A DNA stretch of 64,000 nt, from assembly GCF_000381125.1 (NCBI RefSeq), contig NZ_KB905930.1, positions 149,447 through 213,446 on the forward strand, read 5' to 3'. The translations under genes and the position numbers were made by a program. This DNA is from Caldimonas manganoxidans ATCC BAA-369 (GTDB taxonomy: Bacteria; Pseudomonadota; Gammaproteobacteria; Burkholderiales; Burkholderiaceae_C). The notes beneath the pieces are model-generated. The model had not been told where the DNA came from, made no database searches, and was given only the letters and a program-made list of their open reading frames with translations. Shown here in pieces: positions 1 to 10,932 of this stretch (positions are counted from its first letter, which is position 1; each line of letters opens with the position of its first letter).

Positions 1-1175
1 CCGTGCCGATCGGCCGAATCGGCGCGCAAGCGGCCAAGCAGGTCATCTTGCAAAAAATCCGCGATGCCGAGCGGGAGCAATTGCTCAACGACTTTCTGGC
101 TCGCGGCGACAAGATCTTCGTGGGGACCGTCAAGCGGATGGACAAAGGCGACCTGATCGTCGAGTCTGGTCGTGTCGAGGGGCGCCTCAAGCGCAGCGAG
201 ATGATCCCCAAGGAGAACTTGCGCACCGGAGACCGTGTGCGTGCGGTGATTTTGGAGGTCGATCCGAGCTTGCGGGGGCCTCAGATCATCCTGTCGCGCA
301 GCTCGCCGCAGTTCATGATCGAGCTGTTCCGCCAAGAGGTGCCAGAAATCGAGCAGGGCCTGCTGGAGATCAAGAGCTGCGCCCGCGACCCTGGCTCGCG
401 GGCCAAGATCGCGGTGCTGTCGCACGACAAGCGGGTCGATCCGATCGGCACCTGTGTGGGCGTGCGCGGCTCGCGGGTGAATGCCGTGACCAACGAGCTT
501 GCCGGCGAGCGTGTGGACATCGTGCTGTGGTCCGAGGACCCAGCACAGTTCGTGATTGGTGCGCTGGCCCCGGCCAATGTCGTGTCCATCGTGGTGGACG
601 AGGAACGCCACGCGATGGATGTCGTGGTGGACGAGGAGAACCTGGCGATCGCCATTGGCCGCGGAGGGCAGAATGTGCGCCTGGCCTCGGAATTGACCGG
701 CTGGCGCATCAACATCATGACCGCCGAGGAGTCCAAGGCGAAGCAGGCCGAGGAAACCAGCGCGATCCGTCGCTTGTTCGTCGAGAAGCTCGATGTCGAC
801 GAGGAGGTGGCCGACATCCTCATCGAGGAAGGGTTCACCAGTCTCGAAGAGGTGGCCTATGTGCCGCTGCAGGAGATGCTCGAGATCGAGGCATTCGACG
901 AGGACACCGTCAACGAGCTGCGCACGCGCGCCAAAGATGCGTTGTTGACGATGGAAATTGCCCGTGAGGAGAAGGTCGAAGAGGTGTCGCAGGACCTGCG
1001 CGATCTCGAAGGGCTGAACGCGGATTTGATTGCCAAGCTGGCCGACGCCGGCATCCACACCCGCGATGATCTCGCCGACTTGGCGGTCGATGAGCTGATC
1101 GAGATGACCGGTGTCGACGAGGCACAGGCCAAAGCGCTCATCATGAAGGCTCGAGAACACTGGTTCACGGCCTGA
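1..1175 (+). CDS. nusA: Transcription termination/antitermination factor NusA (5' end outside window)
   Basis: NusA binds RNA polymerase and nascent RNA and controls pausing, termination and antitermination. The reading frame is open to the left edge, and about 100 N-terminal residues (the polymerase-binding domain) are missing. What is visible is an S1 domain (around [20 protein letters not shown]), a KH1 domain with the conserved stretch [11 protein letters not shown], a KH2 domain with [19 protein letters not shown], and two C-terminal acidic repeat (helix-hairpin-helix) modules in the last 140 residues, as in proteobacterial NusA. It is the first gene of the nusA-infB-rbfA-truB block, and infB starts 58 bases on. 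The identity is secure; the real start lies upstream of base 1. Confidence 0.97.
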   Translation, partial: VPIGRIGAQAAKQVILQKIRDAEREQLLNDFLARGDKIFVGTVKRMDKGDLIVESGRVEGRLKRSEMIPKENLRTGDRVRAVILEVDPSLRGPQIILSRSSPQFMIELFRQEVPEIEQGLLEIKSCARDPGSRAKIAVLSHDKRVDPIGTCVGVRGSRVNAVTNELAGERVDIVLWSEDPAQFVIGALAPANVVSIVVDEERHAMDVVVDEENLAIAIGRGGQNVRLASELTGWRINIMTAEESKAKQAEETSAIRRLFVEKLDVDEEVADILIEEGFTSLEEVAYVPLQEMLEIEAFDEDTVNELRTRAKDALLTMEIAREEKVEEVSQDLRDLEGLNADLIAKLADAGIHTRDDLADLAVDELIEMTGVDEAQAKALIMKAREHWFTA

Positions 1176-1233
1176 AGGCTGCACCGAGGTTCCGCCCGTC
1201 CAGCCCAAGCAAGTTCGTCAAGGATCACACACA

Positions 1234-4140
1234 ATGGCCGTTACCACAGTCGCACAGTTCGCCTCCGAGCTGAACCGCCCCGCCGCGACGCTGCTGGAGC
1301 AGTTGAAGTCCGCCGGGGTGGCGAAAGCCTCGCCGGAAGACTTGCTGACCGAGTCCGACAAGGAGCGTTTGCTGGAGTACCTGCGCATGGCGCACGGAAC
1401 CGCCGGCACCGAGCGCAAGAAGATCACGATCACGAAGAAGTCCACCACCGAGATCAAGCAGGCCGATGCTTCGGGCAAGGCGCGCACGATCCAAGTGGAG
1501 GTGCGCAAGAAGCGCGTGTTCGTCAAGCGTGACGAAAGCGCTTCGCCGGTCGAAGAGGTCGCCGCGCCCAAGCCCGTCGTCGACGAGGCCGAGCTGCGCC
1601 GCCGCGAGGAAGAGGCCAACCGTCAAGCCGAACTCTTGCGCCGTCAAGAAGAGGAGTTGGCCGAAAAGCGCCGCCAGCGCGAGGAACAGGAGCGGCGTCA
1701 GCGCGAGGAGGCCGAGGCCCGTGCGCGCGAGCAGGCCGAGCGTGAGGCGGCCGAGAAGGCCCGTGCCGAACAGGCGGCCCGTGCCGAGCAGGCGCGTCGC
1801 GCCGAGCTGGCCGCTGCCCAAGGGCCGGCCCAAGCGCCTGCGGCCGCACCGGCTCAGGCACCGGCACCGGCGCCGGCACCGGCTCAGGCGGCCGCCGAGC
1901 CGCCCAAGTCCGCCGTGCGGGTGGTCAAGGCCGTCGATGTCGAGGCCGAAGAAAAGCAACGCCTGGCCGAGCTGGAGCGTAAACGCAAGGCCGCTGAAGC
2001 CGAGGCGGCTGCGATTCGGGCCATGATGGCCGCTCCCAAGCGCGGCGTGATGACGGCCAAGAAGCCCGAGGAAGACAAACCCAAGGCCGAAGCGGGCAAG
2101 GAAGGCATCAAAGGCACCATTCACAAACCCAAAACATCGGCGTCTGCCGCTGCGGCGCCAGCCTCGCCCAGCAGCGCACCCAAGCCGGGCGACAAGAAGT
2201 CGGTCAAATCCGAGAAGCTTTCGTCCAGCTGGGCCGACGACGCGGCCAAGAAGCGCACGCTCAAGACGCGCGGCGACACGGCGGCCACCACTCGGGGTGG
2301 CTGGCGGGCACCTGCCAAGGGCGGCGCGCGCCGGGGAGACCGTGGCGAGACGGCCACGACCTTCGTGGCACCGACCGAGCCGCAGGTCTACGAGGTGCAT
2401 GTGCCAGAAACCATCACCGTGGCCGAGCTGGCCCACAAGATGTCGGTCAAGGCCTCCGAAGTGATCAAACAGCTGATGAAGCTGGGGCAGATGGTCACGA
2501 TCAATCAGCAGCTCGACCAGGAAACCGCGATGATCGTGGTCGAGGAAATGGGGCACAAGGCCTTCGCCGCCAAGCTCGACGACCCGGAGGCTTTCCTCGA
2601 GGAAAGCCAAACCGCACATCAAGCCGAGCTGGTGACGCGCGCCCCGGTGGTGACCGTGATGGGCCACGTCGACCATGGCAAGACCTCCTTGCTGGACTAC
2701 ATCCGTCGATCACGGGTGGCCGCAGGCGAAGCCGGTGGAATCACGCAGCACATCGGCGCCTACCATGTGGACACGCCTCGTGGCACGATCACTTTCCTGG
2801 ACACGCCTGGTCACGAGGCGTTCACGGCCATGCGGGCACGTGGTGCCAAGGCCACGGACATCGTGATCCTGGTGGTGGCTGCCGACGACGGTGTGATGCC
2901 GCAAACTCGCGAAGCCATCCATCACGCCAAAGCCGCGGGTGTGCCTATCGTCGTGGCGGTCAACAAGATCGACAAGCCCGATGCCAATCCCGAACGTGTG
3001 AAGCAGGAGCTCGTGGCCGAGGAAGTCGTGCCCGAGGAGTATGGCGGCGATGCCCCGTTCTGTCTGGTGTCGGCCAAGACGGGGGAGGGGATCGACAACC
3101 TGCTGGAGAACGTGCTGCTGCAAGCCGAAGTGCTCGAACTCAAGGCCCCCGTGGATGCGCCGGCCAAAGGCTTGGTCATTGAGGCGAAGCTGGACAAAGG
3201 CCGTGGTCCGGTGGCCACGGTGCTGGTGCAGTCGGGCACGCTCAAGCGCGGCGATGTGGTGCTGGCAGGAGCCAGTTACGGCCGCGTAAGGGCCATGATC
3301 GATGAGAACGGCAAACCCACTCAGCAAGCGGGACCGTCCATTCCGGTCGAGATTCAGGGTCTGACCGAAGTGCCCCAGGCCGGCGACGAGTTCATGGTGC
3401 TGGCCGACGAGCGTCGTGCTCGCGAGATCGCTACTTTCCGCCAGGGCAAGTATCGAGACGTCAAGCTGGCCAAGCAGCAAGCCGCCAAGCTCGAGAACAT
3501 GTTCGAGCAAATGGGGCAAGGTGATGTGAAGACCTTGCCACTGATCATCAAGGCCGACGTGCAGGGTTCACAGGAGGCGCTGGCCTCTTCGCTGCTGAAG
3601 CTGTCCACCGACGAGGTCAAGGTGCAAATCGTGCACGCGGCCGTGGGTGGCATCAGCGAAAGCGACGTCAACCTTGCGCTGGCATCCAAAGCGGTCATCA
3701 TCGGCTTCAATACCCGCGCCGATGCGGGCGCGCGCAAGCTGGCCGAGCACAATGGGGTGGACATCCGCTACTACAACATCATCTATGACGCGGTCGACGA
3801 AGTGAAAGCGGCCATGTCGGGCCTGCTTGCGCCGGAGCAGAAGGAAGAGATCATCGGCACGGCCGAGGTCCGCCAAGTGTTCCGCATCTCCAAGGTGGGA
3901 ACGATTGCCGGATGCATGGTGCTGTCCGGTGTGGTCCGCCGCAATGCCCGCTTGCGTCTGCTGCGTGACAACGTCGTCATCTACACCGGCGAACTGGAGT
4001 CGCTCAAACGCTTCAAGGATGATGTGCGCGAGGTCAAGGAAGGCTTCGAGTGTGGTCTGAGCATCAAAAACTACAACGACGTCCAGGAAGGTGACCACCT
4101 CGAATTTTTCGAGATCAAGGAAGTGGCACGCACGCTGTAA
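1234..4140 (+). CDS. infB: Translation initiation factor IF-2
   Basis: IF-2 is the GTPase that brings initiator tRNA to the 30S subunit and drives subunit joining. The 968-residue protein has an N-terminal IF2_N fold, then a long charged Glu/Arg/Ala coiled region (about residues 120-260) containing an Ala-Pro-rich linker, a second IF2_N-like segment before residue 420, and the G domain. The G domain shows G1 GHVDHGKT (477-484), G3 DTPGHE, G4 NKID and a SAK G5 motif, followed by domains II, III and the C-terminal fMet-tRNA-binding domain. The ATG has an AAGGA ribosome site 9-10 bases upstream. The length is at the long end for the family because of the linker. Large antisense open frames over this gene come from GC-rich codon use. 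Confidence 0.99.
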   Translation: MAVTTVAQFASELNRPAATLLEQLKSAGVAKASPEDLLTESDKERLLEYLRMAHGTAGTERKKITITKKSTTEIKQADASGKARTIQVEVRKKRVFVKRDESASPVEEVAAPKPVVDEAELRRREEEANRQAELLRRQEEELAEKRRQREEQERRQREEAEARAREQAEREAAEKARAEQAARAEQARRAELAAAQGPAQAPAAAPAQAPAPAPAPAQAAAEPPKSAVRVVKAVDVEAEEKQRLAELERKRKAAEAEAAAIRAMMAAPKRGVMTAKKPEEDKPKAEAGKEGIKGTIHKPKTSASAAAAPASPSSAPKPGDKKSVKSEKLSSSWADDAAKKRTLKTRGDTAATTRGGWRAPAKGGARRGDRGETATTFVAPTEPQVYEVHVPETITVAELAHKMSVKASEVIKQLMKLGQMVTINQQLDQETAMIVVEEMGHKAFAAKLDDPEAFLEESQTAHQAELVTRAPVVTVMGHVDHGKTSLLDYIRRSRVAAGEAGGITQHIGAYHVDTPRGTITFLDTPGHEAFTAMRARGAKATDIVILVVAADDGVMPQTREAIHHAKAAGVPIVVAVNKIDKPDANPERVKQELVAEEVVPEEYGGDAPFCLVSAKTGEGIDNLLENVLLQAEVLELKAPVDAPAKGLVIEAKLDKGRGPVATVLVQSGTLKRGDVVLAGASYGRVRAMIDENGKPTQQAGPSIPVEIQGLTEVPQAGDEFMVLADERRAREIATFRQGKYRDVKLAKQQAAKLENMFEQMGQGDVKTLPLIIKADVQGSQEALASSLLKLSTDEVKVQIVHAAVGGISESDVNLALASKAVIIGFNTRADAGARKLAEHNGVDIRYYNIIYDAVDEVKAAMSGLLAPEQKEEIIGTAEVRQVFRISKVGTIAGCMVLSGVVRRNARLRLLRDNVVIYTGELESLKRFKDDVREVKEGFECGLSIKNYNDVQEGDHLEFFEIKEVARTL

Positions 4141-4165
4141 AGGCGGAGGCGCTCTCGCGCTCAGG

Positions 4166-4200
4166 CCCCGCCGATCGAAAGATGGGCGGGGTTTGTGTTT
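4166..4200 (+). terminator. Hairpin with GNRA loop between infB and rbfA (possible weak terminator)
   Basis: The arms CCCCGCC (4166-4172) and GGCGGGG (4185-4191) pair, and an inner ATC/GAT pair closes a GAAA tetraloop (4177-4180). Six of the next nine bases are T (TTTGTGTTT). It lies 26 bases after the infB stop, inside an otherwise continuous operon. It could be a partial terminator that lowers rbfA/truB expression, or an mRNA-stabilising end. Confidence 0.45.
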
Positions 4201-4223
4201 CTGGCAGCAACCGGAGTCCCACC

Positions 4224-4586
4224 ATGCGACACAAGCGATCCATTCCCAACCGTGCCCACCGGGTGGCCGATCAGATTCAACGCGACCTGGCCGAACTCAT
4301 TCGCGAGCTGAAAGATCCTCGCATTGGGATGGTCACCCTCAACGCAGTGGAAGTCACGCCGGACTATGCCCATGCGAAGGTCTACTTCTCGCTACTGGTC
4401 GGCGATCCCGAGGAAACCCAGGCTGCCTTGAACGAAGCCGCCGGCTATCTGCGCAATGGGCTGTTCAAGCGCTTGCAGATTCACACCGTGCCCACCTTGC
4501 ATTTCATTTTCGATCGCACGACCGAACGGGCTGCCGATTTGAATGCGCTGATCGCGCAGGCCAACGCCACCCGCGCCAAGGACTGA
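4224..4586 (+). CDS. rbfA: 30S ribosome-binding factor RbfA
   Basis: RbfA is a small KH-fold protein that helps 16S rRNA 5'-end maturation and 30S assembly, and is important in the cold. The 120-residue frame starts [19 protein letters not shown] and has the family features [20 protein letters not shown] and the FSLLVGD strand. I chose the ATG at 4224, which has CCGGAG just upstream, over the in-frame ATG at 4182, because that earlier start would begin inside the hairpin and add 14 residues unlike the family. It lies between infB and truB as in most proteobacteria. Confidence 0.96.
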   Translation: MRHKRSIPNRAHRVADQIQRDLAELIRELKDPRIGMVTLNAVEVTPDYAHAKVYFSLLVGDPEETQAALNEAAGYLRNGLFKRLQIHTVPTLHFIFDRTTERAADLNALIAQANATRAKD

Positions 4587-4593
4587 ACTCGTC

Positions 4594-5559
4594 ATGCCTG
4601 CAGCCGTCACCGTTGCGCCAGCGCGCCATCGCATCGAGCGCCGTGCGCTGCACGGCGTGTTGCTGCTCGACAAGCCCCGCGGACTGAGCAGCAATGATGC
4701 CTTGCAGAAAGTCAAACGGTTGTTGCAGGCCCAAAAGGCCGGTCACACCGGGACTTTGGATCCCCTGGCCACCGGCCTGTTGCCCTTGTGTTTCGGTGCG
4801 GCCACCAAGTTCTCTCAGGTCAGTCTCGAAGCCGACAAGGCCTATCGTGCAGTGCTGCAATTGGGGCGGCGCACGACCACGGGCGATGCCGAAGGCGCCG
4901 TGATCGATGAGCGCCCCGTCTCGCTGACGCAGGCTCAGGTGGAGGCTGCGCTGGCCCGTTTCACCGGCGAAGTCGAGCAGATCCCCCCGATGCACTCGGC
5001 CCTCAAGCGCGAGGGACGGCCGCTGTACGAATATGCCCGTGCCGGCGTGGAGGTGGAGCGTCAAGCCCGGCGCGTGAAGATCCATCGCCTCGATCTCGTG
5101 GCCTGGCGGGATGATCGGCTGGAGATCGATGTCCTGTGCAGCAAGGGCACCTATGTGCGCACGCTGGCCGAGGATCTTGGCCAAGCGCTGGGCTGTGGCG
5201 CCCATTTGCTGGACCTGCGTCGCACGGCCAGCGGCCCGTTGTCCGTCGGGCAGGCCGTCACACTCGAGAGGCTGGAGCAGATGGCGCCAGCCGAGCGAGA
5301 TGCGCAGATCCTGAGCCCAGACGTGCTGCTCGCCCATTGGCCGGCCGTGCATCTGGCCGCTGACGAGGCTGGACGCTTCCTGAGCGGGATGCGTCGACGG
5401 CTGAACCATCCCGATGCGCAGGCCGTTCGCGTGTACGGTCCGCAAGCGGGGGCCTTTCTCGGCAGCGCCCGGATCCGTGCCGGCGAACTCATTCCCATGC
5501 GGCTATTGAGCCCGCCCGAGGTGCAGGCCTTGCTCGCGCTTGCCTCCCATTCATTCTGA
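4594..5559 (+). CDS. truB: tRNA pseudouridine(55) synthase TruB
   Basis: TruB converts U55 in the T-loop of tRNAs to pseudouridine. The 321-residue protein has motif I (GVLLLDKPRGLSSNDAL) and the catalytic motif GHTGTLDPLATGLLPLC with nucleophile Asp56. Further on come the KGTYVRTLAEDLG motif and a C-terminal PUA-like tail. It begins seven bases after the rbfA stop, so the two are probably translationally coupled. The length matches the family. Confidence 0.98.
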   Translation: MPAAVTVAPARHRIERRALHGVLLLDKPRGLSSNDALQKVKRLLQAQKAGHTGTLDPLATGLLPLCFGAATKFSQVSLEADKAYRAVLQLGRRTTTGDAEGAVIDERPVSLTQAQVEAALARFTGEVEQIPPMHSALKREGRPLYEYARAGVEVERQARRVKIHRLDLVAWRDDRLEIDVLCSKGTYVRTLAEDLGQALGCGAHLLDLRRTASGPLSVGQAVTLERLEQMAPAERDAQILSPDVLLAHWPAVHLAADEAGRFLSGMRRRLNHPDAQAVRVYGPQAGAFLGSARIRAGELIPMRLLSPPEVQALLALASHSF

Positions 5560-5606
5560 TTGCACTGTCCAGATCGCCTCATCCGGGGCGCCATCGTCCA
5601 TTCATC

Positions 5607-7436
5607 ATGACCAAGCCCATCCGCAACATTGCCATCATTGCGCACGTCGACCACGGTAAGACCACGCTGGTGGACCAACTGCTGCGTCAATCCGGAACCT
5701 TCCGCGAGAACCAGCAGGTCGGCGAACGGGTGATGGACAGCAACGACCTGGAGCGCGAGCGTGGCATCACCATCCTGGCCAAGAACTGCGCCGTCAGCTG
5801 GCGCGGGACGCACATCAACATCGTCGATACGCCTGGGCATGCCGACTTCGGTGGTGAAGTCGAGCGTGCGCTGTCGATGGTCGATGGTGTCGTGTTGCTG
5901 ATCGACGCGCAGGAAGGCCCGATGCCGCAGACCCGCTTCGTCACGAAGAAAGCGCTAGCGTTGGGTCTCAAGCCCATCGTGGTCGTCAACAAGGTCGACA
6001 AGCCCGGGGCGCGTCCCGACTATGTCATCAACGCGGCCTTCGATCTGTTCGACAAACTGGGCGCAACCGAGGAACAGCTCGATTTCCCCGTGGTGTATGC
6101 CTCGGGTCTGAATGGTTGGGCTTCGCTCACCGAAGGCGAGCCCGGCACCCGCTGGGGGGAGGACATGAGCCCGCTGTTCGAGACGATCTTGCAGCATGTG
6201 CCTGTCCATCAAGGGGATCCGCAGGCGCCTTTGCAGCTGCAAATTTCTTCGCTGGACTATTCCACCTACGTGGGCCGCATCGGTGTGGGACGGATCAACT
6301 CCGGCACGCTGCGCCCCGGGATGGATGTGCTGGTGATGGAGGGGCCGGAGGGCCGGTCCTACCGAGGACGCATCAACCAAGTTCTGAAGTTCGAAGGACT
6401 CGAGCGTCGGCAGGTCGAGTCTGCGGGACCTGGCGACATCGTGCTGATCAATGGCATCGATGAGATTGGCATCGGTGTGACCGTCACGTCGATCGAGCAG
6501 CCGCGGCCACTGCCCATGCTCAAGGTCGACGAGCCGACACTGACGATGAATTTCTGCGTCAACACCTCGCCGCTGGCCGGACGCGAGGGCAAGTTCGTCA
6601 CGAGTCGCCAGATTTGGGACCGGCTACAGAAGGAGCTGCAATCCAACGTGGCCCTGCGTGTGCGTGAAACCGGCGAGGATGGCGTCTTCGAAGTGTCTGG
6701 GCGAGGCGAATTGCATCTGACCATCCTGTTGGAGAACATGCGTCGTGAAGGGTACGAGCTCGCCGTCTCCAAGCCCCGTGTGGTGTTTCGCGAGATCAAT
6801 GGCCAGCGTTGTGAGCCCATGGAGTTCGTCACGGCCGACGTGGAGGAGCAGCACCAAGGCGGTGTGATGCAGGCTCTGGGCTTGCGCAAAGGTGAACTGG
6901 TCAACATGGAGCCCGATGGCATGGGGCGTGTGCGTCTGGAGTACCGCATTCCCGCCCGTAGTCTCATCGGCTTCCAAAACGAATTTCTCAACCTCACCCG
7001 CGGCACCGGTCTGTTGAGCAACATCTTCGACGGCTATGAGCCTTACAAAGGCGAGATCGAGGGGCGCAAGAACGGCGTGCTGGTCAGCCAAGAGGATGGT
7101 GAGATCGTCACCTATGCGCTGGGCAAGCTCGATGACCGCGGGCGGATGTTCGTCAAGCCAGGTGATCCCGTGTATGAGGGGATGATCGTCGGCATCCACA
7201 GCCGCGAAAACGACCTCGTCGTCAACGCAGTGCGCACCAAGCAGCTCACCAACTTCCGCGCTTCGGGCAAGGATGATGCGATCAAACTCACCCCACCGAT
7301 CGAGCTGACGCTGGAGTATGCGGTGGAGTTCATCGAGGACGACGAACTCGTCGAGATCACGCCCAAGTCGATTCGGCTGCGCAAGCGTTTCCTGAAGGAG
7401 CACGAGCGCAAGCGTGCACAGCGCGAGGCAGCCTGA
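5607..7436 (+). CDS. typA: Translational GTPase TypA/BipA
   Basis: TypA (BipA) is a ribosome-associated GTPase of the EF-G/LepA group, involved in 50S assembly and in stress and low-temperature growth. The 609-residue protein has G1 AHVDHGKT (12-19), the switch II segment [14 protein letters not shown] and G4 [13 protein letters not shown]. The EF-G-like domains III and V follow, and then the TypA-specific C-terminal domain ([25 protein letters not shown] region, then [13 protein letters not shown]). It follows truB by 47 bases. The identity is secure from full-length similarity of motifs and size. Confidence 0.98.
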   Translation: MTKPIRNIAIIAHVDHGKTTLVDQLLRQSGTFRENQQVGERVMDSNDLERERGITILAKNCAVSWRGTHINIVDTPGHADFGGEVERALSMVDGVVLLIDAQEGPMPQTRFVTKKALALGLKPIVVVNKVDKPGARPDYVINAAFDLFDKLGATEEQLDFPVVYASGLNGWASLTEGEPGTRWGEDMSPLFETILQHVPVHQGDPQAPLQLQISSLDYSTYVGRIGVGRINSGTLRPGMDVLVMEGPEGRSYRGRINQVLKFEGLERRQVESAGPGDIVLINGIDEIGIGVTVTSIEQPRPLPMLKVDEPTLTMNFCVNTSPLAGREGKFVTSRQIWDRLQKELQSNVALRVRETGEDGVFEVSGRGELHLTILLENMRREGYELAVSKPRVVFREINGQRCEPMEFVTADVEEQHQGGVMQALGLRKGELVNMEPDGMGRVRLEYRIPARSLIGFQNEFLNLTRGTGLLSNIFDGYEPYKGEIEGRKNGVLVSQEDGEIVTYALGKLDDRGRMFVKPGDPVYEGMIVGIHSRENDLVVNAVRTKQLTNFRASGKDDAIKLTPPIELTLEYAVEFIEDDELVEITPKSIRLRKRFLKEHERKRAQREAA

Positions 7437-7468
7437 ATGGGCGCTGCCATCCACGAGGAGATCCTCGC

Positions 7469-8416
7469 ATGACGCATGGACGCGCCATCGCTTTGATGGT
7501 GCTCGTGACGCTGATGTGGAGCATTGCTGGGGTGCTCACCCGGCATCTCGAGGCCGCACGTACCTTCGAAGTGACCTTTTGGCGCAGCTTCTTCAATGCG
7601 GCCTTCATGGCCGTGGCCCTGCTGCTGTGGAAGGGTCGAGGGCTGTGGGAAGAGCTGCGCCACGGTGCTTGGCCACTGTGGGTGTCGGGCGTGATGTGGT
7701 CGGTCATGTACACCTGCTTCATGGTGGCGCTGACGCTGACCACCGTGGCCAATGTGCTGGTGACGATGGCCCTGGGCCCCCTGATGACCGCGCTGCTGGC
7801 GCGCCTGACGCTTCGCCACCGCTTGCCTGCCCACACCTGGGGCGCCATCGTCGTGGCTGGTGCCGGGATCGCGTGGATGTATGGGCGCGAATGGGCCGTG
7901 GCCGAGCTGCGTCACCTGGTCGGCACCCTCGTGGCCCTGGGCGTGCCGCTGGCGGCGGCCATCAACTGGACGGTGATCCAGCATACCACCCAGCAACCCA
8001 ACGATGCCCGGCGTCGAGACATGCTGCCAGCGGTGCTGATCGGTGCCGTGATCTCTGCGGCCGTGACACTGCCGCTGGCCTGGCCCTTTCAGGCCCGTGC
8101 CCATGACCTGGGACTGCTGGCGACGCTGGGGGTGTTCCAGTTGGCAGTGCCTTGCCTGATCGCGGTGCAACTGGCGCGTGTGCTGCCCGCGCCGGAAGTG
8201 GCATTGCTGGCCCTGCTGGAGGTGATCTTCGGCGTGGCTTGGGCTTGGCTGGGTGCCAACGAGGTGCCGTCCCCCCATGCCTTGCAGGGCGGCATGCTGG
8301 TGCTGGGGGCCCTGGTGTTCAACGAGGCCGTGGGGCTGCGTCGCACTGCCCGGGTGTCCACCGTGCCGCTTTCCGAGATTTCTCTCACACGACAAGGAGA
8401 CCAACGATGGCACTGA
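7469..8416 (+). CDS. EamA/DMT-family transporter
   Basis: This is an inner-membrane carrier of the drug/metabolite transporter superfamily. The 315-residue protein has about ten hydrophobic segments in two EamA halves, beginning with IALMVLVTLMWSIAGVLTRHL. The substrate cannot be told from sequence; relatives export amino acids or metabolites. A start at ATG 7469 follows GAGGAGATCCTCGC. The 3' end overlaps the next gene by 10 bases (ATGGCACTGA), so the two are probably one transcription unit. An unrelated second EamA gene lies at 10933-11886 on the other strand. Confidence 0.85.
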   Translation: MTHGRAIALMVLVTLMWSIAGVLTRHLEAARTFEVTFWRSFFNAAFMAVALLLWKGRGLWEELRHGAWPLWVSGVMWSVMYTCFMVALTLTTVANVLVTMALGPLMTALLARLTLRHRLPAHTWGAIVVAGAGIAWMYGREWAVAELRHLVGTLVALGVPLAAAINWTVIQHTTQQPNDARRRDMLPAVLIGAVISAAVTLPLAWPFQARAHDLGLLATLGVFQLAVPCLIAVQLARVLPAPEVALLALLEVIFGVAWAWLGANEVPSPHALQGGMLVLGALVFNEAVGLRRTARVSTVPLSEISLTRQGDQRWH

Positions 8417-9519
8417 CCCTTCCCGCCCTCAGTGGTGAGGGCCTGGTTCTGGCCGAGCGCCGCGGCAGTCTGGGCCTGATCACGCTGAACCGCCCTCAAT
8501 CGCTCAACGCCTTGTCCTTGTCGATGATCCGCGACCTCACCGCCTGGCTGCTGGCCTGGCGTGAGGATCCCGTGGTGCAAGCGGTGCTGGTTCGCGGCGC
8601 TACACAGGACGGCAAAGGCGTGGCATTTTGTGCCGGCGGAGACATTCGCTTCTTCCACCAGGCCGCACTGGCGGGCGATCCGCGGCTGGAGGATTTCTTC
8701 ACCGAGGAGTACCGCCTCAACCACTTGATCCATGCATACCCCAAGCCTTACATCGCTTTGATGGATGGCATCGTGATGGGCGGGGGCATGGGAATCAGCC
8801 AAGGCGCGGCGCTGCGCATCGTGACCGAGCGCACGAAGATGGCCATGCCCGAGACCAACATCGGTCTCTTTCCCGATGTGGGCGGGGGGTGGTTCCTCTC
8901 GCGCTGCCCGGGGCGGGTGGGTGAGTTTCTGGCATTGACTGGCCAGGTCATCGGGGCGGGTGATGCGATCGCCTGGGGCTTGGCCGACGGATATCTGCCC
9001 AGTGTGGCCATGGACGAACTGGTCGAGGCCTTGTCCGTCGACGCCGATGCCGTGAGTTTGATGGCACTGGCCCGATCCCGCTTGCACCCAGCTCCCGAGC
9101 CGATGCTGCGGCCGCACCTCACGACCATCGATCGCTGCTTCGCTGGTGAGGACGTGCCCGCCATCTTGGCGGCGCTGGCCCAGCAGTCCGACAGCGACTG
9201 GCCGGCACAGATCGCTGCGACCTTGCGCAAGCGCTCACCCCTGATGCTGGCCGTCACGCTCGAACAGATTCGTCGCGCCCGCCGCATGACGCTGGCCGAG
9301 GACCTGCACATGGAACGCGATCTGGTGCGCCATTGCTTTCATTTGCGCCCAGGTGCAGCCAGCGAGACCGTGGAGGGCATTCGTGCGCTGGCCGTGGACA
9401 AGGACCATGCACCACGCTGGAATCCAGCGCGCATCGAGGACGTCACCCCCGAGATGGTGCAGGCCTTCTTCGTCAGCCCCTGGCCAGCCCATGCCCACCC
9501 CCTGAACGGGTTGTACTGA
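8407..9519 (+). CDS. Enoyl-CoA hydratase/isomerase family protein, 3-hydroxyisobutyryl-CoA hydrolase type
   Basis: The 370-residue crotonase-fold protein has the oxyanion-hole segments VAFCAGGDIRFF and DGIVMGGGMGIS, followed by PETNIGLFPDVGGGWFLSR. That pattern and the length are typical of 3-hydroxyisobutyryl-CoA hydrolases, which release 3-hydroxyisobutyrate during valine breakdown, rather than of the roughly 260-residue hydratases. The start is ATG 8407 with AAGGAGA at 8394-8400; the longer in-frame extension upstream is spurious because it runs inside the transporter gene. The substrate could also be another short acyl-CoA. Confidence 0.88.
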   Translation: MALTLPALSGEGLVLAERRGSLGLITLNRPQSLNALSLSMIRDLTAWLLAWREDPVVQAVLVRGATQDGKGVAFCAGGDIRFFHQAALAGDPRLEDFFTEEYRLNHLIHAYPKPYIALMDGIVMGGGMGISQGAALRIVTERTKMAMPETNIGLFPDVGGGWFLSRCPGRVGEFLALTGQVIGAGDAIAWGLADGYLPSVAMDELVEALSVDADAVSLMALARSRLHPAPEPMLRPHLTTIDRCFAGEDVPAILAALAQQSDSDWPAQIAATLRKRSPLMLAVTLEQIRRARRMTLAEDLHMERDLVRHCFHLRPGAASETVEGIRALAVDKDHAPRWNPARIEDVTPEMVQAFFVSPWPAHAHPLNGLY

Positions 9520-9585
9520 ACGATCGCGCGACCGACGGTCGCGTGCTACGCTCAGTGTCGAATCGAAGCCCGAGCCGCAGTGCGT

Positions 9586-9825
9586 ATGCAAGCCCCTGCC
9601 AAATACTTGCTGCTCATCGAGCAGGGTGGCGTCATGGTCGCGCGCCTGTTCGACGGTGAGCGTCGCCATGTGCTCGACTTCGACGCCGGCTCCGAGGAGG
9701 TGGCCGTCATGACCGCCGGCCTGCAGCCCCATGTCGGTGCCCAGGGCAAGGAGTGGGATGCGGCCTTGGCGGGTCACAACGAACGAGAGCGCTCGACGGC
9801 CCAGGTGTACGTGCTCGACCTTTGA
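9586..9825 (+). CDS. Small conserved-looking hypothetical protein
   Basis: This is a short protein of about 79 residues (GTG at 9580 would add two). It has regular strand-like alternation (YLLLIEQGGVMVARLFDGERR) and an acidic middle, and no signal peptide or membrane segment. It follows the CoA hydrolase gene by about 65 bases on the same strand. I do not recognise a family. The codon pattern fits the neighbouring genes, so it is probably real. Confidence 0.6.
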   Translation: MQAPAKYLLLIEQGGVMVARLFDGERRHVLDFDAGSEEVAVMTAGLQPHVGAQGKEWDAALAGHNERERSTAQVYVLDL

Positions 9826-9891
9826 GCATCCCTGGCACGGGCACGGACTCAGCCTGGCTGAGAAAATCATGCTTTTTCACTGTCTGCGCGC

Positions 9892-10917
9892 GTGACCCAA
9901 ATCCTCAACGACTGCCATCCCTGGCGAGTGTCCGTGGCCCCCATGATGGATTGGACGGATCGGCACTGCCGCTACTTCCATCGGCTCATCACCCGGCACA
10001 CTCGCCTCTACACCGAGATGGTGACCACCGGGGCCTTGCTGCATGGGGACCAGGCCCGACACCTGGACTACAACGCCGAAGAGCATCCGGTGGCGCTTCA
10101 ACTGGGCGGCAGCGAGCCCGAGGACTTGGCCGCCTGCGCCCGGCTCGCGCAACGCTGGGGCTATGACGAGGTGAATCTGAACTGCGGTTGCCCCAGTGAG
10201 CGAGTGCAGCGGGGCGCCTTCGGGGCCTGTTTGATGAAGGAAGCCGGCTTGGTCGCCGACGCGGTCAAGGCCATGCGCGACGCGGTGGATTTGCCGGTGA
10301 CCGTCAAACACCGCATCGGCGTGGACCGGCACGAGAGCTACGACTTCGTGCGTGACTTCGTCGGCACGGTCAGCGAAGCCGGCTGTGAGGTCTTCATCGT
10401 CCATGCCCGCAATGCCTGGTTGCAGGGGCTCAGCCCGAAAGAGAATCGCGACATCCCGCCGCTGCGCTACGAAATGGTGCATCGCCTCAAGCGCGACTTC
10501 CCCCAGTTGACCATCGTCATCAACGGCGGCTTGAAGGACGACGATGCCATGGCGCAGCAGCTTGAACATGTCGATGGGGTGATGATCGGTCGCCAGGCCT
10601 ACCACAACCCCTATGCCATGGCCTGCTGGGATGCGCGCTTTGCTGGACGGGCCGAGCCGGCGCCCGAGCGACGAGCCATCGAGGCCGACATGGTGGCGTA
10701 CTGCGAGCGGATGCAGATTCGACACAATGTGCCTTGGCCGCACATCGTTCGGCACATGCTGGGTCTATACAACGGCGTGCCCGGTGCGCGTCGGTGGCGG
10801 CAGGTGTGGTCCGACCACCGGCTGCGGCATCGGCCGCCCGCCGAGGTCATGGCCCTGGCCCGTCAAGCGATGGAGCAGGCAGCCGCCCGTCAAGCCGAAG
10901 GGGTGGCCATCGCGTGA
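9892..10917 (+). CDS. dusA: tRNA-dihydrouridine(20/20a) synthase DusA
   Basis: DusA is an FMN enzyme that reduces U20/U20a in the tRNA D-loop. The 341-residue protein has the N-terminal FMN-barrel motif VAPMMDWTDRHCRYFHRL, the segment TEMVTTGALLHGD, and the catalytic-cysteine region NLNCGCPSERVQRGAFGACLM. The family-specific VKHRIGVDR and INGGLKDDD segments come next. The GTG start at 9892 is chosen because the next methionines fall inside the conserved barrel; no strong ribosome site is visible before it. It converges with the EamA gene on the other strand, 15 bases away. Confidence 0.95.
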   Translation: MTQILNDCHPWRVSVAPMMDWTDRHCRYFHRLITRHTRLYTEMVTTGALLHGDQARHLDYNAEEHPVALQLGGSEPEDLAACARLAQRWGYDEVNLNCGCPSERVQRGAFGACLMKEAGLVADAVKAMRDAVDLPVTVKHRIGVDRHESYDFVRDFVGTVSEAGCEVFIVHARNAWLQGLSPKENRDIPPLRYEMVHRLKRDFPQLTIVINGGLKDDDAMAQQLEHVDGVMIGRQAYHNPYAMACWDARFAGRAEPAPERRAIEADMVAYCERMQIRHNVPWPHIVRHMLGLYNGVPGARRWRQVWSDHRLRHRPPAEVMALARQAMEQAAARQAEGVAIA

Positions 10918-10932
10918 GATGGGGCGGCGGCC

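Noticed and set aside
1225..2676. 483-residue open frame antisense to infB
   Set aside because: It mirrors IF-2 codons in GC-rich DNA; its composition (Leu/Gly/Arg/His) is that of a shadow frame.
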